Shown piece after piece: positions 25,768 through 33,620 of a DNA stretch of 64,000 bases. The DNA lies in contig NZ_JAHTLF010000023.1 of assembly GCF_024614185.1 (NCBI RefSeq), positions 91,066-155,065 of the forward strand, given 5' to 3'. This stretch comes from Nocardioides carbamazepini (GTDB taxonomy: Bacteria > Actinomycetota > Actinomycetes > Propionibacteriales > Nocardioidaceae). Below the pieces are notes generated by a model that worked only from the letters and a program-made list of their open reading frames with translations, did no database searches and was not told the DNA's origin. The position numbers were made by a program, and so were the translations under genes. Each line of letters opens with the position of its first letter. Position 1 is the first letter of the stretch.

Positions 25768-26511
25768 ATGGAGATGAAGATCGCCGTGGCAGGCGGCACG
25801 GGACTGGTCGGCGCGATGGTGGTCGAGGAGGTACGCCGAGCGGGCGCGACGCCGGTCGTCATCGCCCGCTCCGCCGGGGTCGACCTCACCACCGGAGCGG
25901 GCCTGGCGACCGCGCTCGAGGGCGTGCACGCCGTCATCGACGCGAGCAATGTCGACACGATGAGGGCGAAGCGGTCGGTCGCCTTCTTCGGGGCGGCGAC
26001 GGGGCACCTGCTGGCGGCCGGCGCGGTCGTCGGGGTGCGCCACCACGTCGCGCTCTCGATCGTGGGCTGCGACCGGGTCGACCTGCCCTACTACCTCGGC
26101 AAGCGCCGCCAGGAGGATCTCGTCGCGGCCGGACCGCTGCCCTGGACGGTGCTGCGCGCGACCCAGTTCCACGAGTTCGCCGGTCAGGTCATCGACCGCA
26201 GCCCGCGACCGCTCGCGCTGGGACTGCGGATGCGCACCCAGCCGATCGCCGCCCGCGAGGTCGCCGTCGAGCTCGTCGCGGCCGCCGTCGACCGGCCCTC
26301 CGGCCTGCTGCCCGACCTCGCCGGACCGCGGCCCGAGGCGATGGACGTCATGGTGCGGCGCGTGCTCCGTGCGCGCGGGTCACGGCGCCTCGTCGTCCCG
26401 GTGCCGATGGCCGGAAGGGCCGGGCGCCAGGCCAAGGCCGGCGGCCTGCTGCCGGGCGAGGGCGCCACGCTCGGCAGGGAGACCTTCGACGAGTGGCTCG
26501 CTCGTGCCTGA
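25768..26511 (+). CDS. NAD(P)H-binding/NmrA-like oxidoreductase, ECF41 partner gene
   Basis: 247 residues from ATG 25768. The Rossmann motif IAVAGGTGLVGAMVVEEV opens the protein, and a SDR-a/NmrA-like body follows with LSIVGCDRVDLPYYLGKRRQE, including a YxxxK pair, near 105-122. The longer frame from 25732 is rejected because its first codons contain the ECF41 promoter. Its neighbour is the sigma factor it overlaps by 8 bp. ECF41 sigma genes are characteristically linked to a carboxymuconolactone decarboxylase, oxidoreductase or epimerase gene (COE); this is the oxidoreductase/epimerase type. Substrate unknown. Confidence 0.82.
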   Translation: MEMKIAVAGGTGLVGAMVVEEVRRAGATPVVIARSAGVDLTTGAGLATALEGVHAVIDASNVDTMRAKRSVAFFGAATGHLLAAGAVVGVRHHVALSIVGCDRVDLPYYLGKRRQEDLVAAGPLPWTVLRATQFHEFAGQVIDRSPRPLALGLRMRTQPIAAREVAVELVAAAVDRPSGLLPDLAGPRPEAMDVMVRRVLRARGSRRLVVPVPMAGRAGRQAKAGGLLPGEGATLGRETFDEWLARA

Positions 26512-27382
26512 CCCGCGCGAGGGGCTCGCCGAGGCGTACGACGCCCTCCGCCCGCGGATGGTGCGCGTCGCCTATGCCATCCTCGGCAGCCGCGCCGAGG
26601 CCGAGGACGTCGTCGCCGACTGCTGGCCCCGGCTGGTCGACGCCGACGCCCGTGGGCCGGTCCGCGACCTCACCGGCTGGCTGACCGTCGCCGTCGCCCG
26701 CGCCGCCACCGACGTGCTGCGCTCGGCGCGGGTGCGCCGCGAGGAGTACGTCGGCCCGTGGCTGCCCGAGCCCTATGTCGACGCCGCCCCCGACCCGGCC
26801 GACCGGGTCACCCTCGACGAGACCGTCAGCTACGCGCTGGCCGTCGTCCTCGAGTCGCTCTCCCCGGCCGAGCGCACCGCCTGGGTGCTGCACGACGTCT
26901 TCGGCATGGGCTTCCCCGAGGTCGCCTCCGTCGTCGGCCGCACGCCGGCGGCCGTCCGCCGGCTGGCCTCCCGCGCCCGCGCCCATCTCGCCGCCCAGCC
27001 GGCCCGGTTCGAGGTCGACCGGAGCGAGCACGAGGCCGTCCTCGGGCGCTTCCTCGCCGCCGCGGCCGGCGGCGACCTGGACGCACTCGTCGCCACCCTC
27101 GACCCCGACGTCGTCGTCACCTCCGACGGCGGTGGCGCCGTCAGCGCGGCCCGCCGTCCGGTGCACGGCGCCGAGCGGTCGGCGCGCTTCCTCGCCGGGC
27201 TCGTCGCCAAGTACGTCGGCGAGGTCGAGATCGAGCTGCTCGGCGTCAACGGGGCTCCCGCGATCGGGCTGCGCGAGCACGGCCTGCTGACCTCGCTGAT
27301 CGTGCTCACCGTCGCCGGCGACCGGGCCACGCGCGTGGACATCCTGCGGGCGCCGGCGAAGCTGGCGGCCGTCGACCGCTGA
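26504..27382 (+). CDS. ECF41 (SigJ-like) RNA polymerase sigma factor with SnoaL-like C-terminal domain
   Basis: 292 residues from GTG 26504, overlapping the preceding stop by 8 bp. Sigma region 2 is at about 5-75 (AYAILGSRAEAEDVVADCW). The ECF41 linker motif WLPEP is near 85. Region 4 is at about 105-160 (LSPAERTAWVLHDVFGMGF). A SnoaL-like domain at about 175-290 carries the second hallmark, DGGGxxxAA. In studied ECF41 proteins this domain replaces a separate anti-sigma factor and modulates activity. The matching promoter upstream of its partner gene implies autoregulation. Confidence 0.87.
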   Translation: MPDPREGLAEAYDALRPRMVRVAYAILGSRAEAEDVVADCWPRLVDADARGPVRDLTGWLTVAVARAATDVLRSARVRREEYVGPWLPEPYVDAAPDPADRVTLDETVSYALAVVLESLSPAERTAWVLHDVFGMGFPEVASVVGRTPAAVRRLASRARAHLAAQPARFEVDRSEHEAVLGRFLAAAAGGDLDALVATLDPDVVVTSDGGGAVSAARRPVHGAERSARFLAGLVAKYVGEVEIELLGVNGAPAIGLREHGLLTSLIVLTVAGDRATRVDILRAPAKLAAVDR

Positions 27383-27406
27383 GCGCCTAGGGTGAGGAGC
27401 CGCGCC

Positions 27407-28075
27407 CTACCGCTCCGGCACCGCGCCGGTCGTCGAGGGGGTGCCGGAGGGCGTGAGTCGCCGGTCGGCGTACCGGAGGCCGAGGATGACGGCACCGAAC
27501 AGCGCGGTGATGCCGACGCAGACCACCGCCACCGAGCCCCAGCCCTCCTCGCGGAAGTCGAGGAACGGGTAGGGCACCCACCGGGTCAGCCCGGCGACGG
27601 CGAGGGTCACCGCGAGCCAGGCGATCGGCCAGCCGAACGCCACCCCGACGGCGCGCCCGTCGACTCGCGGCCGCGGCCCGAAGGCGAGCCAGCCGACGAC
27701 CGCCACCAGCGGCACGACCATGTGCAGCATCTTGTCGGCGAGCCAGTCGGCGCCGTGCAGCTCGAGCAGCGGGCGGAGCAGGAAGAAGTGGACAAGGCCG
27801 GTGACCGTGATGCCCACGGTCGCGGCCAGGCGCAGGACGCGGAAGCCGGCGCCGTCGCGGAGCGGGTCGCGGGCCAGCATCGCCGCCGCGACGGCGACCA
27901 GCAGGTTGCTCTGGATCGTGAAGTAGGCGACGAACCGGGCCAGCCGCAGCCCGAGGCCCGGCGGCTGCGTCTCGTCGAGGACCCGGCCGCCCTGGACGAC
28001 CAGGACGAGCTGGAGGACGAGCGCGGCGATCGCGATCGCCGCGGTCAGGGTGTGCCAGCCGCGGGCGCCGCGCAT
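27407..28075 (-). CDS. Pr6Pr-family integral membrane protein
   Basis: 222 residues with six hydrophobic helices spread over the length. The family-type segments YFTIQSNLLVAVAAAML (near 51) and WLADKMLHMVVPLVAVVGW (near 110) are present, as is a WVPYPFLDF loop (near 165). The ATG overlaps the TetR stop by 4 bp, so both are one transcript. Function unknown; the family is distantly like FAR-17a/AIG1 membrane proteins. Confidence 0.8.
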   Translation of the reverse strand: MRGARGWHTLTAAIAIAALVLQLVLVVQGGRVLDETQPPGLGLRLARFVAYFTIQSNLLVAVAAAMLARDPLRDGAGFRVLRLAATVGITVTGLVHFFLLRPLLELHGADWLADKMLHMVVPLVAVVGWLAFGPRPRVDGRAVGVAFGWPIAWLAVTLAVAGLTRWVPYPFLDFREEGWGSVAVVCVGITALFGAVILGLRYADRRLTPSGTPSTTGAVPER

Positions 28076-28668
28076 CAGGCCTCCTCGGGATCGGGTGGGG
28101 TGAGCAGCCGCTGGATCGCGTCGCCGTACGTCGCGATGACGACGTCGGGATCGGCGGCGGCGACGATGGGGTCGCGCTGGAGGAAGAGCAGGTTGAGCAG
28201 GCCGGCGAGCTGGGCGACGGCGAGCGCCACCCGCAGCTCGGGGTCCGCACCGCTCAGGCGGGGGGCCAGCGGGGCGACGTACGTCTCAGCGGTGTGCCGG
28301 TTCATCTCGTCGCGGACCTGGTCGTGCTGCGCCGCCTGGGCCAGCGCCACGTAGCGCTTGCGGATCACCGGCCGCGCGGGATCCATGAAGTAGGCCACCA
28401 GGCGGCGCCCGACGCTCTCGAGCGGTCCGTCGAGGACCGAGCCGATGCCCAGGGAGGTGTCGACGGTGCGCAGGAACAGGGCCTCCTTGGACCCGAAGTG
28501 GCGGATCACCAGGGCCGGGTCGACCCCCGCCTCCGCGGCGATCCCGCGCACCGATGCGCCGTCGAAGCCTCGCTCGGCGAACAGGGTGCGCGCGGCGTCC
28601 TCGATCGCGGCGCGAGTGGCCAGGCCCGCCGGCCGGAGCCGGCTCGCGTCGGGAGAGGGGTGCGTCAC
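28075..28668 (-). CDS. TetR family transcriptional regulator
   Basis: 197 residues. The N-terminal helix-turn-helix has RAAIEDAARTLFAERGFDGASVRGIAAEAGVDPALVIRHFGSKEAL split over about 18-63, the standard TetR pattern. The C-terminal ligand domain includes GLLNLLFLQRDPI. The GTG at 28666-28668 is preferred to the ATG six codons upstream because TACGGT lies 6 bases before it (28675-28680, minus strand), pointing to a leaderless mRNA. Two GTCAAC-N3-GTTGAC operators lie between it and the divergent MFS gene, so it probably represses both. Confidence 0.87.
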   Translation of the reverse strand: MTHPSPDASRLRPAGLATRAAIEDAARTLFAERGFDGASVRGIAAEAGVDPALVIRHFGSKEALFLRTVDTSLGIGSVLDGPLESVGRRLVAYFMDPARPVIRKRYVALAQAAQHDQVRDEMNRHTAETYVAPLAPRLSGADPELRVALAVAQLAGLLNLLFLQRDPIVAAADPDVVIATYGDAIQRLLTPPDPEEA

Positions 28669-28697
28669 ACCGCAACCGTAGGGCATGACCGAGATCC

Positions 28698-28712
28698 GTC
28701 AACGGTGTTGAC
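28698..28712. promoter_or_regulatory. TetR operator 1
   Basis: GTCAACGGTGTTGAC: perfect 6-bp arms around 3 bases. The site overlaps a TTGACA at 28708-28713 that could be the -35 of the MFS promoter, so binding would block it. Confidence 0.65.
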
Positions 28713-28720
28713 ACAGCCGC

Positions 28721-28735
28721 GTCAACGCCGTTGAC
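28721..28735. promoter_or_regulatory. TetR operator 2
   Basis: GTCAACGCCGTTGAC: the same half-sites as operator 1, with centres 23 bp apart. It covers the expected -10 position of the MFS promoter, 10 bases before the GTG start at 28745. Confidence 0.65.
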
Positions 28736-28744
28736 TCAGCGGTC

Positions 28745-30193
28745 GTGACTGCGTCCTCCTCCGCTCCGACGACCGGCGCCCTCGGCACGACGGGCGCGGG
28801 TACGCCGGGCTCACCCCTCCTCACGGTGGCGGTCCTCTGCCTCGGCGGCCTCGTCGCCTCGCTCACCCAGACCATGGTCATCCCGATCCAGGGAGAGCTC
28901 GGCCGCCTGCTCCACACCTCCGAGGCCAACGCCTCGTGGGTGGTGACCGCGACCCTGGTCGCGGGCGCGGTCGCGATGCCGATCTCCGGACGGCTCGGCG
29001 ACCTGTACGGCAAGCAGCGGATCCTGGTCGTCAGCGCCGTCCTGCTTGTGCTCGGATCCCTCGTCTGCGCGCTCAGCGGCACATTGGTGCCGATGCTGGC
29101 CGGGCGTCTGCTCCAGGGCTTCGCGATGGGCTTCATCCCCGTCGGCATCGCGCTGCTGCGTGAGGTCACCCCGCCGCGCCTGACCGCCACCGCGATGGCC
29201 GCCATGAGCGCGACCCTCGGCGTCGGCGGCGCGATCGGCCTGCCGCTGTCGGCCTGGATCGTCGAGGACTTCAGCTGGCACGCCCTGTTCTGGGTGTCGA
29301 CCGGCCTCGCGGTCCTGGTCGCCCTGGCCGTCGTCCTGCTGGTGCCGCACGTGCGGGACGCCACGCCCGGTCGGTTCGACGCCGTCGGGGCCCTGGGACT
29401 GGCCGTCGGCCTGGTGGCCGTCCTGGTCGCCGTCTCCAAGGGCAACGAGTGGGGCTGGGGCCACGGCCGCACCCTTGGCCTGCTGATCACCGGCGTGCTG
29501 GTGCTCCTCGCCTGGGGCAGCTACGAGCTGCGCGTCTCCGACCCGCTGTGCGACCTCCGCGTCTCGGCCCGCCGCCCGGTGCTGCTCACCAACGTCGCCG
29601 CGATCGCGATCGGCTTCGGCATGATGGCCCAGGCGATCGTCGTACCCCGGTTGCTGCAGTCGCCCACCGCGACCGGCTACGGGCTGGGGCAGAGCCTGCT
29701 CGAGACCGGTCTGTGGATGGCGCCGGGAGGCCTCGTGATGATGGTGTTCTCGCCGGTCTCGGGGCGACTGATCCGGGTGGTCGGGGCGCGGGTGACGCTG
29801 ATGGTCGGCGGCACCGTGCTCGGCCTCGGCTACCTCTTCGCGCTCTTCCTCACCGACGCGCCCTGGCAGCTGATGGTCGCCAGCTGCATCACCTCGGCCG
29901 GCGTCGGCATCGGGTACGCCGCCATGCCGACCCTGATCCTGGAGTCGGTCCCGCTCGCCGAGGCGGGCTCGGCCGTGGGCGTCAACGGGCTGATGCGATC
30001 CATCGGCACGAGCGCCTCCGCCGCGGTGATGGCCGCCGTCCTGACCGCCTCGACCATCGAGGTCGGCGGCTACGCCCTGCCGACCGAGAACGCCTTCGCG
30101 GTGTGCTTCGGGGTGGGTGCGGCCGCTGCCTTCCTCGGGGTGCTGCTCGCCGCGCTGGTGCCGCGGGCCCGGACTGCCGCGGCGTCCCGCTGA
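28745..30193 (+). CDS. MFS drug/metabolite exporter (DHA2, EmrB/QacA-like)
   Basis: 482 residues with about 14 hydrophobic helices, as expected for the DHA2 family. Motif A-like SGRLGDLYGKQRIL is near 80-93, and the helix-5 antiporter motif region ATLGVGGAIGLPLSAW is near 157. The GTG start follows two TetR operators by 9 bases. Divergent from and probably controlled by the TetR gene. The substrate cannot be read; such pairs commonly export antimicrobials or metabolites. Confidence 0.87.
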   Translation: MTASSSAPTTGALGTTGAGTPGSPLLTVAVLCLGGLVASLTQTMVIPIQGELGRLLHTSEANASWVVTATLVAGAVAMPISGRLGDLYGKQRILVVSAVLLVLGSLVCALSGTLVPMLAGRLLQGFAMGFIPVGIALLREVTPPRLTATAMAAMSATLGVGGAIGLPLSAWIVEDFSWHALFWVSTGLAVLVALAVVLLVPHVRDATPGRFDAVGALGLAVGLVAVLVAVSKGNEWGWGHGRTLGLLITGVLVLLAWGSYELRVSDPLCDLRVSARRPVLLTNVAAIAIGFGMMAQAIVVPRLLQSPTATGYGLGQSLLETGLWMAPGGLVMMVFSPVSGRLIRVVGARVTLMVGGTVLGLGYLFALFLTDAPWQLMVASCITSAGVGIGYAAMPTLILESVPLAEAGSAVGVNGLMRSIGTSASAAVMAAVLTASTIEVGGYALPTENAFAVCFGVGAAAAFLGVLLAALVPRARTAAASR

Positions 30194-30312
30194 GCACCGG
30201 CCGATAGCCGTGACCACCCATCACAGGCAGGTCCGGAACCTCTCCGGAGCCCGATCGTTGAGCCGGGCGAACGAGGCACCGCGGTGACTGGGGGGTTCCG
30301 CCCGGCCTGGTG

Positions 30313-30343
30313 ACGGCCCCGGGGCCTCGTGCCCCGGGGCCGT
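30313..30343 (+). terminator. intrinsic terminator-like hairpin after the MFS gene
   Basis: A 13-bp perfect GC-rich stem (30313-30325 with 30331-30343) and 5-nt loop lie 120 bases past the MFS stop. There is no U-tract, as is usual in high-GC actinobacteria. Confidence 0.65.
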
Positions 30344-30393
30344 GATGCGTCCGCCGACCGAAGGGGCTCGCCCCGGTAGGCAAGGATGGGTGC

Positions 30394-31653
30394 GTGTCCG
30401 GCCCGCTGATCCCCTCCGACCCGACGGCCGACGCCGTCCGGCGCAGTGCACTGCGCCGGATGCGCACCGTCGCGGTGTCGCTGCTCCTGCTCGCCGCCGC
30501 CGTCTACGTCGCCACCCTCGGCCAGGAGGGTGCCTGGGGTTTCGTCAACGCGGGCGCGGAGGCGTCCATGGTGGGCGCCATCGCGGACTGGTTCGCGGTG
30601 ACCGCGCTGTTCAAGCACCCCCTGGGCCTGCCGATCCCGCACACCGCGCTGATCCCGAAGCGCAAGGACGACCTCGGCAAGGGGCTCGAGGAGTTCGTGG
30701 GGGAGAACTTCCTCCAGGAGGACATCATCCGCGAGCGGGTGCTGGGTGTGCAGATCTCCCGGCGGGTGGGGGACTGGCTCGCCGTTCCCGCCAACGCGGA
30801 GCGGGTGGTCGCCGAAGGCTCCGAGCTCGCCGCCCTCGCGCTCGGCAAGGTCCGCGACGACCACATCGAGGCGCTGGTGACCGAGGCGCTGGTGCCCCGG
30901 TTCCGCGAGGAGCCGATCGCCCCGCTGCTGGGCGGGCTGCTCGCCGAGGCGATCCGCGACGACCTCCATCACGGGCTGGTCGACCTCATGCTCGAGGAGA
31001 TGCACGGCTGGCTGCTCGCCAACCCCGACACCGTCCACGAGGTGCTGGGGGAGCGGGCGCCCTGGTGGGCGCCGGACTCGGTCAACACCTACGTCATCAA
31101 CCGGCTGCACCTCGAGATGGTGCGGTGGGTGGGCGAGATCCGCGAGAAGCCCGACCACCGCGCCCGGCGGGCCCTCGACTCCATGCTCGAGCAGCTCGCC
31201 GACGACCTGCTCGCCAACCCCGCCACCCAGGAGCGGGCCGAGCGGCTCAAGGACCGCGTCCTCGACCACCCGGCCGTGATCGCCAGCGCGATCTCGCTGT
31301 GGCAGGCGCTGCGCAAGGCACTGCTCTCCTCGCTCGGCGACCCCCGGGGCGCCGTACGCCGCCGGCTGCTGGTCGAGATCGAGGGCGCCTCCGCCCGGCT
31401 CCGCTCCGACGCCGCTCTCCGTGAGCGCCTCGACGGGCTCGCCGCCGACGCCGCGGTGTTCGCCGTCGACAGGTACGGCGCCGAGCTGACCACCGTCATC
31501 ACCCACACCATCGAGCGTTGGGACGGGAAGGAGGCCGCTCGCCGCATCGAGCTCCACGTCGGCCGCGACCTGCAGTTCATCCGGATCAACGGCACCATCG
31601 TCGGTGGCCTGGTCGGCGTCCTGATCCACACCGTGTCGGTCACGATCCACTGA
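30394..31653 (+). CDS. DUF445 family membrane-associated protein
   Basis: 419 residues. The DUF445 opening is recognisable: RMRTVAVSLLLLAAAVYVAT (membrane helix near 22-42) followed by GAEASMVGAIADWFAVTALF, then KHPLGLPIPHTALIPKRKDDL (near 70-90). The middle is charged and helical, and a C-terminal hydrophobic helix (IRINGTIVGGLVGVLIHTVS) closes the protein. The start is GTG. Family function is unknown. Confidence 0.85.
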   Translation: MSGPLIPSDPTADAVRRSALRRMRTVAVSLLLLAAAVYVATLGQEGAWGFVNAGAEASMVGAIADWFAVTALFKHPLGLPIPHTALIPKRKDDLGKGLEEFVGENFLQEDIIRERVLGVQISRRVGDWLAVPANAERVVAEGSELAALALGKVRDDHIEALVTEALVPRFREEPIAPLLGGLLAEAIRDDLHHGLVDLMLEEMHGWLLANPDTVHEVLGERAPWWAPDSVNTYVINRLHLEMVRWVGEIREKPDHRARRALDSMLEQLADDLLANPATQERAERLKDRVLDHPAVIASAISLWQALRKALLSSLGDPRGAVRRRLLVEIEGASARLRSDAALRERLDGLAADAAVFAVDRYGAELTTVITHTIERWDGKEAARRIELHVGRDLQFIRINGTIVGGLVGVLIHTVSVTIH

Positions 31654-31808
31654 CCCGGCTCAGTTTGAACCCCAGGAGACGCCGACCCGGCTCAGACTGA
31701 ACCGGATAGGGCGCCGACCCGGCTCAGATTGAACCGGATAGGGCGCCGACCCGGCGCAGACTGAACCGGATAGGGCGCCGACCCGGCTCAGACTGAACCG
31801 CAGCCGAT
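31649..31808. repeat. tandem array, 32-bp period, about five copies
   Basis: Full copies begin at 31681, 31713, 31745 and 31777, with a diverged first copy at about 31649. The conserved part is GCCGACCCGGCKCAGNYTGA, followed by a 12-bp spacer (ACCGGATAGGGC). The spacing is exactly 32 bp. The array fills the gap between DUF445 and the S4 gene and touches the latter's promoter. The same core and period recur at 47189. Confidence 0.85.
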
Positions 31809-31823
31809 GCGTAGGGTGAGGAG

Positions 31824-32069
31824 GTGCCCGAGCCGATGGACGTCCCGATCCGCGACCAGTCGATCCGGCTCGGCCAGTTCCTCAAGCTCGCCAACCTGGT
31901 GGAGTCGGGCGCCGAGGCCAAGCCGGCGATCGCCGACGGCCTGGTCCGGGTCAACGGTGAGGTCGAGACCCGCCGCGGCCGTCAGCTCGCCCTCGGCGAT
32001 GTCGTGGAGCTGCAGGGACAGGCCGCCCGGGTGTCCGACGAGGACGTCCCGGACAACCTGCCCTGGTGA
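31824..32069 (+). CDS. S4-domain RNA-binding protein (YbcJ/RqcP-like size)
   Basis: 81 residues. A single S4 RNA-binding domain: IRLGQFLKLANLVESGAEAK, then GLVRVNGEVETRRGRQLALGDVVEL, with no additional catalytic domain. The GTG start lies 6 bases after a TAGGGT hexamer (31812-31817), consistent with a leaderless promoter that is embedded in the last repeat unit. Small S4 proteins bind ribosomal or structured RNA. Confidence 0.82.
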   Translation: MPEPMDVPIRDQSIRLGQFLKLANLVESGAEAKPAIADGLVRVNGEVETRRGRQLALGDVVELQGQAARVSDEDVPDNLPW

Positions 32070-32166
32070 ACTGGTGCGAGCGCGTCGCTCCTTCGTCGCG
32101 CCGCGCTGCCGCACGCGCGGTTGGCCTCCGTAGGCCCGCCCTCCGCCTGGCGGCAAGCCGCCGGCA

Positions 32167-32242
32167 CGCAGAGCAGCGCCTCCCTCCGCCTCCGGTCGCT
32201 CGTTCCTCGCTCCCTTCGGCTCCGGGCCGACGCTGCTCTGCG
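32167..32242. repeat. 12-bp perfect inverted repeat with 52-nt spacer
   Basis: CGCAGAGCAGCG (32167-32178) and its exact complement (32231-32242) lie in the 210-bp gap between the convergent S4 and FKBP genes. It may serve as a bidirectional terminator. I see no gene in this gap. Confidence 0.4.
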
Positions 32243-32279
32243 GCGGCCGGGGCCGGGGCAGGGGCTGGCCGGAGCGACG

Positions 32280-32651
32280 TCAGCGGACCTCGAGCAGGTC
32301 GACGACGAAGATCAGGGACTCGCCCGGCTTGATGACGCCACCGGCACCGCGGTCGCCGTACCCGAGGTGCGGCGGGATGACGAGCTGGCGGCGCCCGCCG
32401 ACCTTCATGCCCTGCACGCCGGTGTCCCAGCCCTGGATGACCTGGCCGATGCCGAGGCGGAACTGCAGCGGCGTGCCGCGGTTGTAGGACGCGTCGAACT
32501 CCTCGCCGCTGGACAGTGCCACGCCGACGTAGTGGACCGACACGGTGCTCCCGGCGGTGGCCTCGGCGCCGTCGCCGACGGTGAGGTCGGTGATGACGAG
32601 GTCGGTGGGCGGGGTGGGGTCGACGAAGTCGATCTCGGGCTTCTCGCTCAT
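32280..32651 (-). CDS. FKBP-type peptidyl-prolyl cis-trans isomerase
   Basis: 123 residues, one FKBP domain. Family motifs include VSVHYVGVALSSGEEFDASY (near 43), GQVIQGWDTGVQGMKVGGRR (near 72-91), LVIPPHLGYGDRGAGGVI and the final LIFVVDLLEV. No signal peptide, so cytosolic. TAGGCT lies 6 bases before the ATG on the minus strand (32658-32663), indicating a leaderless transcript. Catalyses prolyl isomerisation during protein folding. Confidence 0.92.
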   Translation of the reverse strand: MSEKPEIDFVDPTPPTDLVITDLTVGDGAEATAGSTVSVHYVGVALSSGEEFDASYNRGTPLQFRLGIGQVIQGWDTGVQGMKVGGRRQLVIPPHLGYGDRGAGGVIKPGESLIFVVDLLEVR

Positions 32652-32771
32652 CCCGTCAGCCTAATGGGAGGCGTCCCTGGCGTCGGTCACGAGTGTCCCG
32701 TGGATAGGGTTACGACGCCCTGTGGCGGGTTAGGCTGCCCTCCAGCGTCCCAGCCGGTGGGTGGATGGGGC

Positions 32772-33620
32772 ATGGGACGGTCTCCGGGGGTTCGAGCGGT
32801 GCGGGTCAGTGTGACGGGTGCCGAGTCCTGGTCGTCGCCGGGCCGAGCGACACGCCTGGTCCACGCGGCGGGCACCCATCCGGGGCGGGTTCGCAGCGTC
32901 AACGAGGACTCCTCGCTGGTCGCACCTCCGGTGTTCCTCGTCGCGGACGGCATGGGCGGGTATGCCCGCGGCGACGTCGCGAGCCGGCTGGTGGTCGAGT
33001 CGTTCGAGTCCCTGGCCTCGCTCCACGAGGTGCAGCCGGCCGACGTCGAGGCGGCGATCGTCACCGCGCAGCACCGGGTCGCGTCGCTGGCCGCCCAGTT
33101 CAGCTCCGCCCCCGGCTCGACGCTGGTGACGGCGGCCTACGTCCTGGAGGACGACCGCGGCTACTGGCTGCTCGCCAACATCGGCGACTCCCGCGCCTAC
33201 ACGTACGCCGACGGCGTTCTCGAGCAGATCTCCACCGATCACTCGGTGGTCCAGGAGCTCATCGACGCGGGCCACCTCACCCGCGACCAGGCGCTCGGCC
33301 ACCCGGAGCGGCACGTGATCACCCGGGCGATCGGTGCGCTGACCCGGTCGGAGGCCGACTTCGCGCTGGTCCCCGCCGAGCCCGGCTCGCGGCTGCTGCT
33401 GTGCTCCGACGGCCTCACCTCGGAGCTGTCCGACACCGCCATCCTGCACATCCTCTCGGAGGGGATGTCGCCCGACCTCACCGTCCACACCCTCGTCGAC
33501 GCCGCGGTGGCCGCGGGCGGGCACGACAATGTGACGGTGGTCCTCGTCGACGTCGTGGCCGAGGGCGGCGTCGCCCCCGCGTCCGAGAACACCGAGCCCT
33601 GTCCGCGGGGGATCGGATGA
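32772..33620 (+). CDS. PP2C-type Ser/Thr protein phosphatase
   Basis: 282 residues. Metal-binding and catalytic motifs of the PPM family are in order: RVRSVNEDS (near 43), VADGMGGYARGDVAS (near 58), IGDSRAYTYADG (near 135), LLLCSDGLTSEL (near 208) and GGHDNVTVVLVDV (near 248). No membrane segment. ATG 32772 is chosen; a GTG nine codons later is possible. It is the first gene of a seven-gene operon and overlaps the FHA gene by 4 bp. It should reverse phosphorylation made by the kinase encoded two genes downstream. Confidence 0.88.
   Translation: MGRSPGVRAVRVSVTGAESWSSPGRATRLVHAAGTHPGRVRSVNEDSSLVAPPVFLVADGMGGYARGDVASRLVVESFESLASLHEVQPADVEAAIVTAQHRVASLAAQFSSAPGSTLVTAAYVLEDDRGYWLLANIGDSRAYTYADGVLEQISTDHSVVQELIDAGHLTRDQALGHPERHVITRAIGALTRSEADFALVPAEPGSRLLLCSDGLTSELSDTAILHILSEGMSPDLTVHTLVDAAVAAGGHDNVTVVLVDVVAEGGVAPASENTEPCPRGIG

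Noticed and set aside
31649..31808. CRISPR array
   Set aside because: The period is constant at 32 bp, but the whole unit including the spacer is conserved, and there are no cas genes nearby.
32070..32279. Additional small gene between S4 and FKBP
   Set aside because: No ribosome binding site or start in a sensible frame, and the composition is that of repeats; only an inverted repeat is seen.
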